A stretch of 64,000 nt of DNA. Source: JACJYM01 sp965230495. Its GTDB lineage: Bacteria; Bacteroidota; Bacteroidia; Chitinophagales; Saprospiraceae. This document shows positions 37,599 to 46,694 of the stretch, one piece after another. Below the pieces are notes generated by a model, which was not told where the DNA came from, ran no database searches, and worked only from the letters and a program-made list of their open reading frames with translations. The first letter of the stretch is position 1; each line of letters begins with the position of its first letter. Location: assembly GCA_965230495.1 (NCBI GenBank), contig OZ246004.1:620001-684000 (forward strand), in the 5' to 3' direction. A program made the position numbers and the translations under genes.

Positions 37599-38327
37599 TT
37601 GAGTTCCAAAGTTGTCATAATACCTACATTTAACGAAAAGGAAAATGTTGAGGCTATAATAAAAGCCGTATTAACTCTTAAAGGAGGATATGATGTTCTT
37701 ATTGTAGATGATAATTCACCTGACGGTACTGCAAATATCGTCGAAGAAATGCAGCAGAATTATAAGAAAAGAATACACTTAATAAAGAGAATCGGAAAAA
37801 AAGGATTGGGGACAGCATATATAGCAGGCTTTAGGGAAGCTATTAGCCTTAAATATGATTATATTTTTGAAATGGATGCTGATTTTAGTCATAATCCTTT
37901 GGACTTAGAACGTTTGTATGAAGCTTGTGAGAATGGAGCGGATGTGGCAATCGGAAGTCGTTATGTTGATGGAGGTGGATTTAAGAATTGGGGATGGGAT
38001 AGGATTTTTTTATCAAAAGGGGCTTCCTTTTATGTAAAATTAATAACATGGATGCCTATTAAAGATCCGACGGCTGGATTTATAGCTTACAAAAGGAAAG
38101 TGCTAGAAACCATTAAATTAGAAGATATAGAATTTGTTGGTTATGCATTTCAGATCGAAATGAAATATGCCGCATTTGTAAATGGATTCTCGATAAAAGA
38201 AATACCCATTACGTTTAAAGATAGAGAGAAGGGAACATCAAAAATGAATCTTTCTATCATTTCGGAAGCATTACCAGGAGTGTTGAAGATTCGACTCAAG
38301 AAGTTTTTGGGCAAATACAAGCGTTAA
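37599..38327 (+). CDS. polyprenol monophosphomannose synthase-like glycosyltransferase
   Basis: A 242-residue GT-A family 2 glycosyltransferase of the DPM1 type. The nucleotide-binding region is VIIPTFNEKENV, then IVDDNSPDGT; the metal-binding aspartates are in EMDADFSHNP. The acceptor-side segment VGYAFQIEMKY and the EIPITFKDRE motif fit polyprenyl-phosphate mannosyl- or glucosyltransferases. Initiation is at a TTG codon, as no suitable ATG precedes the conserved N-terminus. No C-terminal membrane domain is present. It probably supplies lipid-linked sugar for envelope glycosylation. It converges on fmt with a four-base stop overlap. Confidence 0.9.
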   Translation: MSSKVVIIPTFNEKENVEAIIKAVLTLKGGYDVLIVDDNSPDGTANIVEEMQQNYKKRIHLIKRIGKKGLGTAYIAGFREAISLKYDYIFEMDADFSHNPLDLERLYEACENGADVAIGSRYVDGGGFKNWGWDRIFLSKGASFYVKLITWMPIKDPTAGFIAYKRKVLETIKLEDIEFVGYAFQIEMKYAAFVNGFSIKEIPITFKDREKGTSKMNLSIISEALPGVLKIRLKKFLGKYKR

Positions 38328-39253
38328 CAATACAGATTGATAGCAGTTGAGGATATATCATATCCGTTTAGTAATTCTTTAACTGACATCTTTCTCTTAC
38401 CTGAAAGTTGCAATTCAGTTACTTCAATACTTCCTTTGATACAACCTATCTTAAGATATGACTTGTTATCCGTTTCGATTTGACCTGGCATGAGTTCTGC
38501 TTTACCTATTTTAGAAGCTATAATTTTACATTTTTTCTCATCTATATATGTATAAGCTCCTGGGTAGGGAGAAAGCCCGCGGATCAAATTGTATACTTGA
38601 GTGACAGGTTTTTCAAAGTCAATTAAGCAGTTCTCTGAATTTAGCTTGGGAGCTTTAGATACCAAGGCTTCATCTTGTTCTTTAAAAACAAGATCATCTC
38701 GTTCGATAGCTTTGACTGTTTTAAGTACTACCTGAGCTCCAAGGTGCATTAATTCATCATGTATGTATCCGGCATTGGCTTCAACAGGTATGTGTATTTT
38801 CTCTTGAAATAACATGTCGCCTGTATCAATTTTATGTTTAAGTTTGAATGAAGTTACTCCAGTTTCTTTTTCACCATTTATTATGGCCCAATTGATAGGA
38901 GCAGCTCCTCTATACTTTGGTAATAATGACCCATGAAGATTATATGTACCTAATTTGGGCATATCCCAAATTACCTCAGGAAGCATTCTAAAGGCTACGA
39001 CAATTTGTAAGTCTGCTTCTAAGGATTTAACTTCTCTTACAAATTCAGGAGCTTTTAGGTTTTTAGGTTGTAAAACCATAAGACCCTTTTCTACCGCATA
39101 CTTTTTTACGTCCGATTCGATAAGCTTTTTTCCTCCTCGTCCTCCCCATTTATCTGTAGCTGTTATTACACCAACGATATCGTATCCATTACTATGTAAA
39201 ATATCTAATGAGGGTACAGCAAAATATGGAGTGCCCATAAAAATTATCTTCAT
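38324..39253 (-). CDS. fmt: methionyl-tRNA formyltransferase
   Basis: A 309-residue enzyme that formylates the methionine on initiator tRNA with 10-formyl-tetrahydrofolate. The folate-binding/catalytic motif is NLHGSLLPKYRGAAPINWAI near residue 107. DTGDMLFQEKI and the C-terminal OB-like domain, which recognises the tRNA acceptor stem, are present. The initiator tRNA itself lies about 15 kb to the right. The start is preceded by a consensus -7 box. Confidence 0.95.
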   Translation of the reverse strand: MKIIFMGTPYFAVPSLDILHSNGYDIVGVITATDKWGGRGGKKLIESDVKKYAVEKGLMVLQPKNLKAPEFVREVKSLEADLQIVVAFRMLPEVIWDMPKLGTYNLHGSLLPKYRGAAPINWAIINGEKETGVTSFKLKHKIDTGDMLFQEKIHIPVEANAGYIHDELMHLGAQVVLKTVKAIERDDLVFKEQDEALVSKAPKLNSENCLIDFEKPVTQVYNLIRGLSPYPGAYTYIDEKKCKIIASKIGKAELMPGQIETDNKSYLKIGCIKGSIEVTELQLSGKRKMSVKELLNGYDISSTAINLYC

Positions 39254-39313
39254 ATCTTTTAAACCAATTTACTTTTGTTAGTTATATTCTTTTATTGCAA
39301 TAATAAAAAGTGA

Positions 39314-39321
39314 CAAATATA
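39314..39321 (-). promoter_or_regulatory. -7 box of the fmt promoter
   Basis: The minus strand reads TATATTTG, a perfect match about 60 bases upstream of fmt, in the divergent gap with the OmpA gene. Confidence 0.45.
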
Positions 39322-39380
39322 TTCCATTAGACGTAAAAAGATAGAAAATGTTTAGCTTCGTGCTTCTTCAAAAAGGCGTT

Positions 39381-40949
39381 ATGAGACTCTTAATTCTATC
39401 AATTGTGATTTTGTTTAATTCGGTGACCCTAATTGGACAGAATGCTATAGTGGAAGGATATACTTACGAAAGTGGAAATAGGGGGTATTTAAATAATGTA
39501 TCAATTGATATTTTACTTTTACCCGATAGTTCACATTATCATTCTTTATTCAGTAATAGAGAGGGATATTTTAAGGCAGAAATTCCTCAGGGAAATTATT
39601 TATTTCAATTTGATAAAGAAACTTATCATGAAGAGATTAAAGTTGTTAATCTTTTAAACAAGGATAAGGAGTTTTTAAAGGTAGAAATGAATAGAAAACC
39701 CGGATATCTGTTTGAGGTTACGTTAGCAGAGAAAAAGGAATATCCGGAGCAAGTGGTTGATGCCATAAGTGGTGCTTTGATAGAAGTATATAATAATACG
39801 ACAGAAAAGGAAGTAATGGTAATAAAGGATTCTAAATATCCTCACTTTAAGGTGTCATTAGAAAAAGGGAATCATTATACTTTACTTGTAAGAAAGAAAG
39901 GATTTATAGCCAAACAGATGGAGGCTTATGTCGATGTTGAGGGCTGTATCTTATGCTTTGAAGGAGTGGGTAATATAGACCCGGGAGTAACAGACAATTT
40001 AACACAAAGTGGAGCCTTTGGAGTTTTACTAGCCAATGTAGAATTGGATAGACTATATACTGGTAAGACCATTACTATTGACAATCTTTATTACCCTTTG
40101 GGGAAGTATTATTTGAATAAAAATGCCAAGAGAGAATTGGATAAAGTAATTCTTCTATTGAATAACAATCCAAATTTGACCATTGAACTGGGATCTCACT
40201 GTGATTCCAGAGGAGGAGACCAAGCCAATATGGTTTTATCACAGCAAAGGGCCAAAACTGCAGTTAAATATATTGTAGAGAAAGGAGGATTTGATTTGGA
40301 TCGAATTTCATTCAAAGGTTATGGAGAATCCCAATTGATTAACCACTGTGGGAATGGAGTAAGATGTTCGGAGAAGGAACATGCATTGAACAGGCGTACA
40401 GAAATTAAAATACTAGGAGTAGACGAAATAGTAAATTATATTCCACTTTCAAAGATGAAAGAAGCTGAAAAATTTAGAATGGAATTAGAAGATTCATTTA
40501 CTGAAGAAGTAGTTCTAGAAAAAGAAATCGATCATTTGCTTAGCCAAAGTACAGTTGATGAATCGAATATATCAGAAGAAAAGTTTATAAGATTTATTGA
40601 TCCGGAAATTGATAGTGTATATACAGGAATTCATGAGGAGGAAGAAACAAAAGAATTCGAGCAAACTTCGGATGTCATTGTGGCAATAGATACCATTACT
40701 AACAATAAAAATTATAAGGTTACAAATCATATTTTGATTAAAAGAACCAAGAAGCGAATGCGGACGAATGACAAGATTTTTTCAGAATTTGTTGGAGTTA
40801 GGCAGCATATTGAAGATGATTGGTATTATTATTACATTGGACAGTACGAATCTGAAGAAGCTGCATTGGATCACCTCTCTATAGTTCAAGAAAAATATGA
40901 GGAATCAAAGTTGTTTCAATTGGCGGATGGAAAAATATACATTAAATAG
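39381..40949 (+). CDS. OmpA family protein with CNA_B-like N-terminus
   Basis: A 522-residue exported protein. The ATG at 39381 opens a good signal peptide (MRLLILSIVILFNSVTLIG); the frame also has an ATG at 39348. Two carboxypeptidase-regulatory-like modules follow (IVEGYTYESGNRGYLN, then VDAISGALIEVYNN). The OmpA C-terminal peptidoglycan-binding domain spans about residues 220-345, with IELGSHCDSRGG and ISFKGYGESQL. A final segment (YYYYIGQYESEEAALDHL) resembles a SPOR-type peptidoglycan-binding repeat. It probably ties the outer membrane to the cell wall. The 120-residue acidic linker before the last domain is likely disordered. Confidence 0.85.
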   Translation: MRLLILSIVILFNSVTLIGQNAIVEGYTYESGNRGYLNNVSIDILLLPDSSHYHSLFSNREGYFKAEIPQGNYLFQFDKETYHEEIKVVNLLNKDKEFLKVEMNRKPGYLFEVTLAEKKEYPEQVVDAISGALIEVYNNTTEKEVMVIKDSKYPHFKVSLEKGNHYTLLVRKKGFIAKQMEAYVDVEGCILCFEGVGNIDPGVTDNLTQSGAFGVLLANVELDRLYTGKTITIDNLYYPLGKYYLNKNAKRELDKVILLLNNNPNLTIELGSHCDSRGGDQANMVLSQQRAKTAVKYIVEKGGFDLDRISFKGYGESQLINHCGNGVRCSEKEHALNRRTEIKILGVDEIVNYIPLSKMKEAEKFRMELEDSFTEEVVLEKEIDHLLSQSTVDESNISEEKFIRFIDPEIDSVYTGIHEEEETKEFEQTSDVIVAIDTITNNKNYKVTNHILIKRTKKRMRTNDKIFSEFVGVRQHIEDDWYYYYIGQYESEEAALDHLSIVQEKYEESKLFQLADGKIYIK

Positions 40950-41009
40950 TTTTTGTAGAAATTAGCGGGTTCACTGAATAATTGTATTATTGAGATAAAA
41001 TTTACTTTT

Positions 41010-41405
41010 ATGAAATCTAGGTGGGTGATGATCTTAATATCTATATCACTATTTATAGCCTGTAACAATAGAAATAATGAGTTAGGCCTTGAAAAAATAG
41101 GACCTAATGTTTCAGTTGTTGAGGCGGATAAACTGATCAGTAAAAATGCAGTTGTTGTTCTGGATGTAAGAACACCGGAAGAAATAGCGGAAGGCAAGTT
41201 AGCCAATGCATTAGAAATTGATTATAGATCGGATAGCTTTGTCGAAGAATGTAAGAGATTAGATCGGAACAAGTCATATCTTGTCTACTGTAGATCGGGT
41301 AGGAGAAGTTCATCTGCTATCGAGAAAATGAAGGAATTAGGTTTTAAAAAGCTTTATAATTTAGAAGGAGGTTACATGGCTTGGTCGGAAGGGAAATTGA
41401 AGTGA
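41010..41405 (+). CDS. rhodanese-like lipoprotein
   Basis: A 131-residue lipoprotein (signal MKSRWVMILISISLFIAC, lipidated cysteine at residue 18). A single rhodanese domain follows; the active-site loop is YLVYCRSGRRS, with the cysteine near residue 94. Other domain motifs are VVLDVRTPEEIAEGKL and NLEGGYMAWSEG. Rhodanese-fold proteins carry sulfur as a persulfide; periplasmic single-domain forms have poorly known partners. The gene lies 60 bases after the OmpA gene and may be co-transcribed with it. Confidence 0.85.
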   Translation: MKSRWVMILISISLFIACNNRNNELGLEKIGPNVSVVEADKLISKNAVVVLDVRTPEEIAEGKLANALEIDYRSDSFVEECKRLDRNKSYLVYCRSGRRSSSAIEKMKELGFKKLYNLEGGYMAWSEGKLK

Positions 41406-41445
41406 ATCCATTCTGTTCATCTCCTTTTAAAAAGAAATAGTTAAT

Positions 41446-41453
41446 TATATTTG
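41446..41453 (+). promoter_or_regulatory. -7 box of the outer-membrane barrel gene
   Basis: TATATTTG is a perfect consensus match, 55 bases before the ATG, with a T-rich stretch near the -33 position. Confidence 0.45.
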
Positions 41454-41508
41454 GATTCTTTATTACCAAATTGATTGGTATAAATTGATAAAATTTTAAA
41501 ATAAACAC

Positions 41509-42255
41509 ATGAAAAAAGTAGTAATTGTTCTTTTGTTGGCATTTGCGTGTCAGTTAAATGGTCAAAAACAAATCGTATGGTTTGATGCTGGACTTAAAGC
41601 CCAATGGGGAGCCACAGCTTTATACAACAAGGCACTATGGGATCATAATGTATATGATTTTGGTATTTCCACGGGGTATGCAGTTGGTGGAAAAATAGGA
41701 ATTAATTTTGGGTATAATGGAGTAGCTATAGATTTGATGTTCAACAATGGAAATCAAGAGTATGGTGACAAACAAGGGAATAATATTGGAGAGATAAGCT
41801 GGAAAAGCACAGACGTATATGTTTTATATAGAAACGCTAAAAATCTAGGTTATTTTGAAATAGGACCTAAACTTTCCTTTGTAAATAGCGTAGAAGTTGA
41901 CGATAATAGATCTGACCCAAGAGTAACGGATATCACTGATTTTAATGAAAAAAGTAATATAGCCGCTGTGATTGGGTTTGGTGCAAATATTATGGGTACA
42001 GATGGTAGGTTCAGTGGTATTTTGGGACTAAGATTTGAATATGGTCTTAGAAACATGAATAAGGATGAGGCTATTGCCGCGGGTAGCCCACTTCCTGCGA
42101 ATCTTTTTGATGCTACTTCACCTAATCATCTTTATGTGGATGGAGAAGCTTCTACTCACCCTATTTTCGCAGGACTTGTGTTTGAATTAAACTGGGGAGT
42201 TGGATACTTCGGTAAGGCTCAATGTGGAGGTAGATCTAAGTTTATAATGTTCTAA
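41509..42255 (+). CDS. outer-membrane beta-barrel-like protein
   Basis: A 248-residue protein with a signal peptide (VVIVLLLAFACQLNG). A series of amphipathic strands follows (for example KIGINFGYNGVAIDLMF, then TDVYVLYRNAKNLGYFEIGPKL). The last strand does not end in a canonical phenylalanine barrel signal but in FIMF. It is most like uncharacterised Bacteroidota outer-membrane proteins. It is transcribed alone from its own promoter and is followed by a hairpin terminator. Confidence 0.7.
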   Translation: MKKVVIVLLLAFACQLNGQKQIVWFDAGLKAQWGATALYNKALWDHNVYDFGISTGYAVGGKIGINFGYNGVAIDLMFNNGNQEYGDKQGNNIGEISWKSTDVYVLYRNAKNLGYFEIGPKLSFVNSVEVDDNRSDPRVTDITDFNEKSNIAAVIGFGANIMGTDGRFSGILGLRFEYGLRNMNKDEAIAAGSPLPANLFDATSPNHLYVDGEASTHPIFAGLVFELNWGVGYFGKAQCGGRSKFIMF

Positions 42256-42272
42256 TTGAAAGATATTATCAA

Positions 42273-42296
42273 GGAGAGAGGGTAACTCTCTCCTTT
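42273..42296 (+). terminator. intrinsic terminator
   Basis: An 8-base stem (GGAGAGAG with CTCTCTCC) with a 5-base loop is followed by TTTATT. It lies 18 bases after the barrel gene stop and abuts the next start codon. Confidence 0.75.
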
Positions 42297-42297
42297 A

Positions 42298-42762
42298 TTG
42301 TTTAGAATGAAAAGAAAAAGAAATTGGCTTTGGGTATTTATAGGCGTGCTGATATTTATGCAGTTTTTCCGAATAGATACACAAAACCCCGAAACTCATC
42401 CTTCTCTTGATTTTTTTGCTTATTCCAAGGCGGATAGTAACACCGTGAGTCTTATTAAATCTGCATGTTACGACTGTCATTCATATGAAACCAAGTACCC
42501 CAGCTATGTTCAATTTGCTCCAATATCATGGTGGATGAATAATCATATAAAAGGTGGAAGAAAACAAGTTAATTTTTCCTTATGGCACGATTATTCCAGT
42601 GAAGAAAAAGGACATAAGATACAAGAATGTATTGAAGAGATTGAGGATGATCATATGCCTATAAAATCTTATAAATGGATGCATAGTGATGCCAATTGGG
42701 ATGAAACACAAAAAGATCAGGTTGTTAAGTTTTTGAAAGCAATTAAAGACTCCGCTTTTTGA
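42298..42762 (+). CDS. haem-binding domain protein
   Basis: A 154-residue protein with an N-terminal membrane anchor or uncleaved signal (NWLWVFIGVLIFMQFF). A c-type-like haem motif SACYDCHSYETKYP follows near residue 57. This matches the small haem-binding (Haem_bd) family, with its PSYVQFAPISWW segment and the DHMPIKSYKWMH ligand region near residue 120. It probably works in the periplasm in electron transfer or peroxide handling. The ATG lies only 2 bases after the preceding terminator, so a promoter must overlap that hairpin or readthrough occurs. Confidence 0.85.
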   Translation: MFRMKRKRNWLWVFIGVLIFMQFFRIDTQNPETHPSLDFFAYSKADSNTVSLIKSACYDCHSYETKYPSYVQFAPISWWMNNHIKGGRKQVNFSLWHDYSSEEKGHKIQECIEEIEDDHMPIKSYKWMHSDANWDETQKDQVVKFLKAIKDSAF

Positions 42763-42818
42763 AATATTGAACAATCTGAAAAGTCTAATTGTTAGAGTCC
42801 AGTAATTATTGAGAAAAT

Positions 42819-43400
42819 ATGATTCATAAGATTGTTGAGACGTTGCTTCCTACCAAATATGGAGACTTCAATATTATCGCATTTGACAAAAATGAGAAGA
42901 ATGATTTTCCTCATTTAGCTTTGGTTCATAAAAATATAGATCTAAGTAATCCTGTACTGATACGAATGCATTCTGAGTGTATTACAGGAGATCTCTTTGG
43001 TTCGAAAAAATGTGATTGTGGTGAGCAATTGGAAAAGGCCTTGGAAGAACTTGGCAAAGCAAATGGGATATTACTTTATTTAAGACAGGAGGGAAGAGGT
43101 ATTGGCCTTATTAACAAACTAAGAGCATATAAACTTCAGGAATCAGGCCTAAACACTATAGAAGCAAATCTTCATTTAGGCTTTAAGGCAGAAGAAAGGA
43201 ATTTTTCGGAAGCAATCAAGATTTTACAACAGCTTTCTGTAAAAGAAGTAAAGGTTCTTACTAATAATCCCATAAAATTAGAAGCATTTGAGGATTCAGG
43301 GATTAAAGTTGTTGAAAGAATACCCTTAGTCATTGACTCTAACGAAACAAATGAAGAGTATCTAAAGATCAAGAAGAATGAAATGAGACATATGATGTAA
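42819..43400 (+). CDS. ribA: GTP cyclohydrolase II
   Basis: A 193-residue zinc enzyme that opens GTP to give the pyrimidine precursor of riboflavin. Zinc cysteines are in HSECITGDLFGSKKCDCG (residues about 48-65). The LLYLRQEGRGIGL motif near residue 87 and the late tyrosine/arginine region (ANLHLGFKAEERNF) complete the active site. It is a stand-alone RibA without a fused RibB domain. No FMN riboswitch fold is visible in the 56 bases upstream. It converges on the esterase gene. Confidence 0.93.
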   Translation: MIHKIVETLLPTKYGDFNIIAFDKNEKNDFPHLALVHKNIDLSNPVLIRMHSECITGDLFGSKKCDCGEQLEKALEELGKANGILLYLRQEGRGIGLINKLRAYKLQESGLNTIEANLHLGFKAEERNFSEAIKILQQLSVKEVKVLTNNPIKLEAFEDSGIKVVERIPLVIDSNETNEEYLKIKKNEMRHMM

Positions 43401-43408
43401 GCCTCTTT

Positions 43409-45085
43409 TTACTCTTGTGAGTAGATAAAACCCCCGACATTTATTTTTACGCTTCCTTCAATGTTTAAATGCTCACTATAAAGGGGCCTTAAGTGTTTAA
43501 TGGATACAGTATCACTTACGGTTAATTCTCCCAATACATTGATATTTCCTCCGGTTTCCAAAGTTAATGAACTTTCTTGATTTATAAATAGGTTGACGTT
43601 TTCACCTAAATAAATGGATCTCGCCACGGCATTCTCGCTTGCAGGAACAAAAACGTCTTCACTTGTTGTTTCATCCTGAAATACTACATCCTCACACGCC
43701 AATGGAATGTGCCCAAGGCTCCAACTGGCCGGATCATTCCAGACTCCATTTCCCGCTTGCCAAAAATTTATTCCACTATCCTTAATTTGAATAATGAGAG
43801 AATCTTTATCTCCTCTCGCAGCCGTACAACTGTAAGGAGTTAAATAAATTTTATGTTCTGCAGCACCAATATCCCAATTCACAAATACTTGGTTAGAAAG
43901 TGTATTTGAGTTGACTATCGATCCACCTATTACTTCCCAGTCATAATATTTGGCTTCCCCCTCAATAGTTTTGTAGATATGGTTTTGTAAATCTTCGGAA
44001 CACACAGTTTTAGCACCTAAAATAGGATGTGCAATAGGTTTAAGTAATTGATAATAGAATGAATCCGATATGCCGGGGATGATGTCATCGTATAGTTCCG
44101 AATCTGTTTCTTCATGTACGGAATGACCTCTGTCAGAATACGAATTAAATATATAATCCAATCCAACGATATCAGCTTCATCAGCTATAGCCTGACTTCC
44201 ATACACAACGGGTAAGTCATCACCGATTATTAGCCAAGTAATATCACTAAACGGTTCTCCTGAATCATAGGGTACCGTGCCATCATCTTCGCTATGAAAC
44301 ATGACTACTGAGGGCATGTCTCCACTCTCTATATAATCCACGGAACCCAAGGCACCGGCGAGACTGAAAACAGCATTGGCATATCCTGAATAGCCAGTAT
44401 TGTCTCCTACACAGTCCAAACATTGTAGATCTTCACATGTTTCTCCGTCTTGTAACCAAGTATAGGTAGATAAGGGTCTTTCACTTTCTTTATCTAAATA
44501 AGCGTTATGAAGGCCAATGAAAGCACCAGCTGAGTGTCCTCCAATATAAATATTAGAGGTGTCTATCTTATAAGTATTAGCTCCGTCTGCATCTGCTCGA
44601 AAATACCTTATAGCTGACCTACCATCCTGAAGTCCTCTGTAAGGTGCTCTTTTACTTAGGTCTTCATCAAACATATTCATCCCAAGTCTATAATCAATTG
44701 TTGCTGTTACATAGCCCCTTTTTGCTAATTGAATTGCAATCTCCCGCATACTCCAATGGTCTTTACTACCTGCTACAAAACCTCCACCAAAACAGATAAT
44801 CACTAGAGGTCGTTTCGAAATAGTGTCTCCGGTGGGTTCAAATATATCCATATATAAATCTTCATCTGTGGTCTCCCATTCGTTTACATTTAAAGGGTAA
44901 CCTGTGATCCATTCGTAAAACCCACCTCCTGGTTTGGGTTGAGGTACTCCGGTGCTGAAAAGAACTTCCGAAGTTTCAGTATAATTAGAAAATATCTCTT
45001 CATTGTATCTGTTAGGAAGTAATTGACTATTAAGTTGAAAATATAAAAACGCAAGTACCAGAAGCAATACATTTCTATTCATCAT
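43409..45085 (-). CDS. secreted esterase with PKD-like and beta-helix-like tail
   Basis: A 558-residue protein. The signal peptide (VLLLVLAFLYFQLNSQ) is followed by an alpha/beta-hydrolase domain (about residues 55-320): the oxyanion region is CFGGGFVAGS and the nucleophile elbow is IGGHSAGAF near residue 185. This looks like carboxylesterase/feruloyl-esterase relatives. A PKD-like module (HPILGAKTVCSEDL onward) and a segment of the G8/beta-helix style (GVWNDPASWSLGHIP) follow. It ends in GGFIYSQE without a T9SS sorting domain, which is unusual for this layout. It overlaps the upstream small secreted-protein gene by 11 bases. Confidence 0.8.
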   Translation of the reverse strand: MMNRNVLLLVLAFLYFQLNSQLLPNRYNEEIFSNYTETSEVLFSTGVPQPKPGGGFYEWITGYPLNVNEWETTDEDLYMDIFEPTGDTISKRPLVIICFGGGFVAGSKDHWSMREIAIQLAKRGYVTATIDYRLGMNMFDEDLSKRAPYRGLQDGRSAIRYFRADADGANTYKIDTSNIYIGGHSAGAFIGLHNAYLDKESERPLSTYTWLQDGETCEDLQCLDCVGDNTGYSGYANAVFSLAGALGSVDYIESGDMPSVVMFHSEDDGTVPYDSGEPFSDITWLIIGDDLPVVYGSQAIADEADIVGLDYIFNSYSDRGHSVHEETDSELYDDIIPGISDSFYYQLLKPIAHPILGAKTVCSEDLQNHIYKTIEGEAKYYDWEVIGGSIVNSNTLSNQVFVNWDIGAAEHKIYLTPYSCTAARGDKDSLIIQIKDSGINFWQAGNGVWNDPASWSLGHIPLACEDVVFQDETTSEDVFVPASENAVARSIYLGENVNLFINQESSLTLETGGNINVLGELTVSDTVSIKHLRPLYSEHLNIEGSVKINVGGFIYSQE

Positions 45086-45509
45086 CTTTCGATTTAAAGA
45101 ATTGAGTAAAATATGGTTGTAGACTTCTGTGGAATTTGAGGTCTGATCGAAACTTATTCTTTATTTCAATATATAGGTCATAGGGCATTGATTTTTGATA
45201 ACATAACTGTCTCAATTTTGACTCAATTACCAAATCTATTTGTTGTTGATATAGATCAATATCATATTTTAATTGTAATTCTTTTTGTACAGTAAGGGAA
45301 TCCTTTTTTTTCGTATTTCGGGAAATAATGTCGTTTCTGTCATATTCATTTTTTTCGAATATACTGCGGACTTCATTTTCATCAAATGTTCTAATTTCTT
45401 TTTCAGAAAAATAAATCTCGACAAAGTCATTAAGCTGAACATCGGAATACACTTGTGAAAAAAGATAACAAGGCATAAATGCGAATATGGAAAGAAGAAA
45501 TGCTTTCAC
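45075..45509 (-). CDS. hypothetical small secreted protein
   Basis: A 144-residue protein with a signal peptide (FLLSIFAFMPCYLFSQ). The mature, highly charged helical part has many E, D, K, R and Q residues and two cysteines. No family is recognised. Its end overlaps the start of the esterase gene, so the two are probably translated together. Confidence 0.65.
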   Translation of the reverse strand: MKAFLLSIFAFMPCYLFSQVYSDVQLNDFVEIYFSEKEIRTFDENEVRSIFEKNEYDRNDIISRNTKKKDSLTVQKELQLKYDIDLYQQQIDLVIESKLRQLCYQKSMPYDLYIEIKNKFRSDLKFHRSLQPYFTQFFKSKDDE

Positions 45510-45577
45510 GTAATAATTAGATTTAATAATTTTTACTTTGGGGTAGGGCCTCTAAATTATAAAAAAATATAAGAAGC

Positions 45578-46168
45578 TTATAATTGCTTTAGAAAATTTA
45601 TCAGTTTCTGAACAGCTTTTGCTCTATGTGAGATATTCTGCTTAACATTGCTGGGCAGTTCTCCAAACGTTTTTGAAAAACCCTCAGGAATAAAAACTGG
45701 ATCATAGCCGAAGCCGCCATCGCCGGACATTTTATGGGAAATTGTTCCATTGACAATCCCTTCGAATTGATATTCATTTCCATCTAATATTAGGGATATA
45801 ATGGTTTTAAATCTGGCTTTTCTATTTGTTTTATTATTGAGGTTAGATAAAAGTTTATTCATGTTGTTGATGGCGTTTTTTTCTTCACCAGCATACCTGG
45901 CCGTAAGTACTCCGGGTTCTCCATTTAGGGCTTCTACCTCTAAACCTGTATCTTCACCTAACACATTGTAGTTATAATTATCAAATATGTATTGAGATTT
46001 AATCTTTGCATTTTGTTCCATGGAACTTCCATCTTCGACTATATCTACATCTATCTCCATTTGTGCTAGACTTCTTATATCGAAAGGGAGCGAATAAGAA
46101 GTAAGTATTTCGTTAAACTCTCTCACTTTATTAGAATTATTAGTAGCAAATACTATTGTCTTTTTCAT
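45578..46168 (-). CDS. rdgB: XTP/dITP diphosphatase
   Basis: A 196-residue Ham1/RdgB-family pyrophosphatase that removes deaminated purine nucleotides such as dITP and XTP from the pool. N-terminal substrate-binding FATNNSNKVREF, the metal site region EDGSSMEQNAKIKS, GEDTGLEVEALNG near residue 67 and GGFGYDPVFIPEG near 149 are all present. The gene starts 8 bases downstream of the psi-like gene, so they form an operon, linking nucleotide-pool cleaning with a possible replication protein. Confidence 0.94.
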   Translation of the reverse strand: MKKTIVFATNNSNKVREFNEILTSYSLPFDIRSLAQMEIDVDIVEDGSSMEQNAKIKSQYIFDNYNYNVLGEDTGLEVEALNGEPGVLTARYAGEEKNAINNMNKLLSNLNNKTNRKARFKTIISLILDGNEYQFEGIVNGTISHKMSGDGGFGYDPVFIPEGFSKTFGELPSNVKQNISHRAKAVQKLINFLKQL

Positions 46169-46176
46169 ACAACGTT

Positions 46177-46593
46177 TTATAATTGAATTTCCTTAATAAT
46201 GTTCCACAACTTTAATTTCAGATTCTTGTCCTTGTTCATATCGAAAATACTATGGCAAATTATAAGCTTGAATCTCGTGAGGTCAAATAATCTATAGTAG
46301 GTAGGAGTGATATTAAGACTTATCTGTTCCGGATCAATCCCGAAAAGAATTACTAAGGAAACTTTCTTACATAGATCCAGAATGGAAATTATATTACTTT
46401 CTGTTATGAATAAATATGTGACTTCCGTTTTGGCATTGAGGTTCATAGCTGTAATGATACTCATTAAGGTAGCTCTAGAAGCTTCATCCGAAGAAATGTC
46501 AGGGATGATAACAAGTAATTTGGCATTATTACCCTGGATAACAGTTGCTTTTCTATCTTCTATCTCAGGTATTTTAATAAACTCGTCTTGCAA
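46177..46593 (-). CDS. conserved protein, possibly DNA polymerase III psi-like
   Basis: A 138-residue cytoplasmic protein starting at a TTG codon; no ATG lies in frame upstream. Alternating beta/alpha elements (KLLVIIPDIS, VTYLFITES, VSLVILFGIDPEQIS) suggest a Rossmann-like fold. The end, KLKLWNIIKEI, resembles the C-terminal LWQQI helix of E. coli HolD (137 residues), and the length is the same. That similarity is my eye-level impression and is weak. It is the first gene of an operon with rdgB. Without the psi idea it is simply an uncharacterised Bacteroidota protein. Confidence 0.65.
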   Translation of the reverse strand: MQDEFIKIPEIEDRKATVIQGNNAKLLVIIPDISSDEASRATLMSIITAMNLNAKTEVTYLFITESNIISILDLCKKVSLVILFGIDPEQISLNITPTYYRLFDLTRFKLIICHSIFDMNKDKNLKLKLWNIIKEIQL

Positions 46594-46630
46594 ATCAATT
46601 AGATTAATATACTGTATATAGTAATTTTTA

Positions 46631-46638
46631 CAAAATTA
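46631..46638 (-). promoter_or_regulatory. -7 box of the psi-like/rdgB operon
   Basis: The minus strand reads TAATTTTG, a perfect match 38 bases upstream of the TTG start. Confidence 0.45.
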
Positions 46639-46694
46639 TGTTTTAAATATAGCTATAAATATTGATCAAATTAAAATATTATTGGAATTTTAAG

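Noticed and set aside
42763..42818. FMN riboswitch before ribA
   Set aside because: The gap is only 56 bases and lacks the conserved FMN-riboswitch elements.
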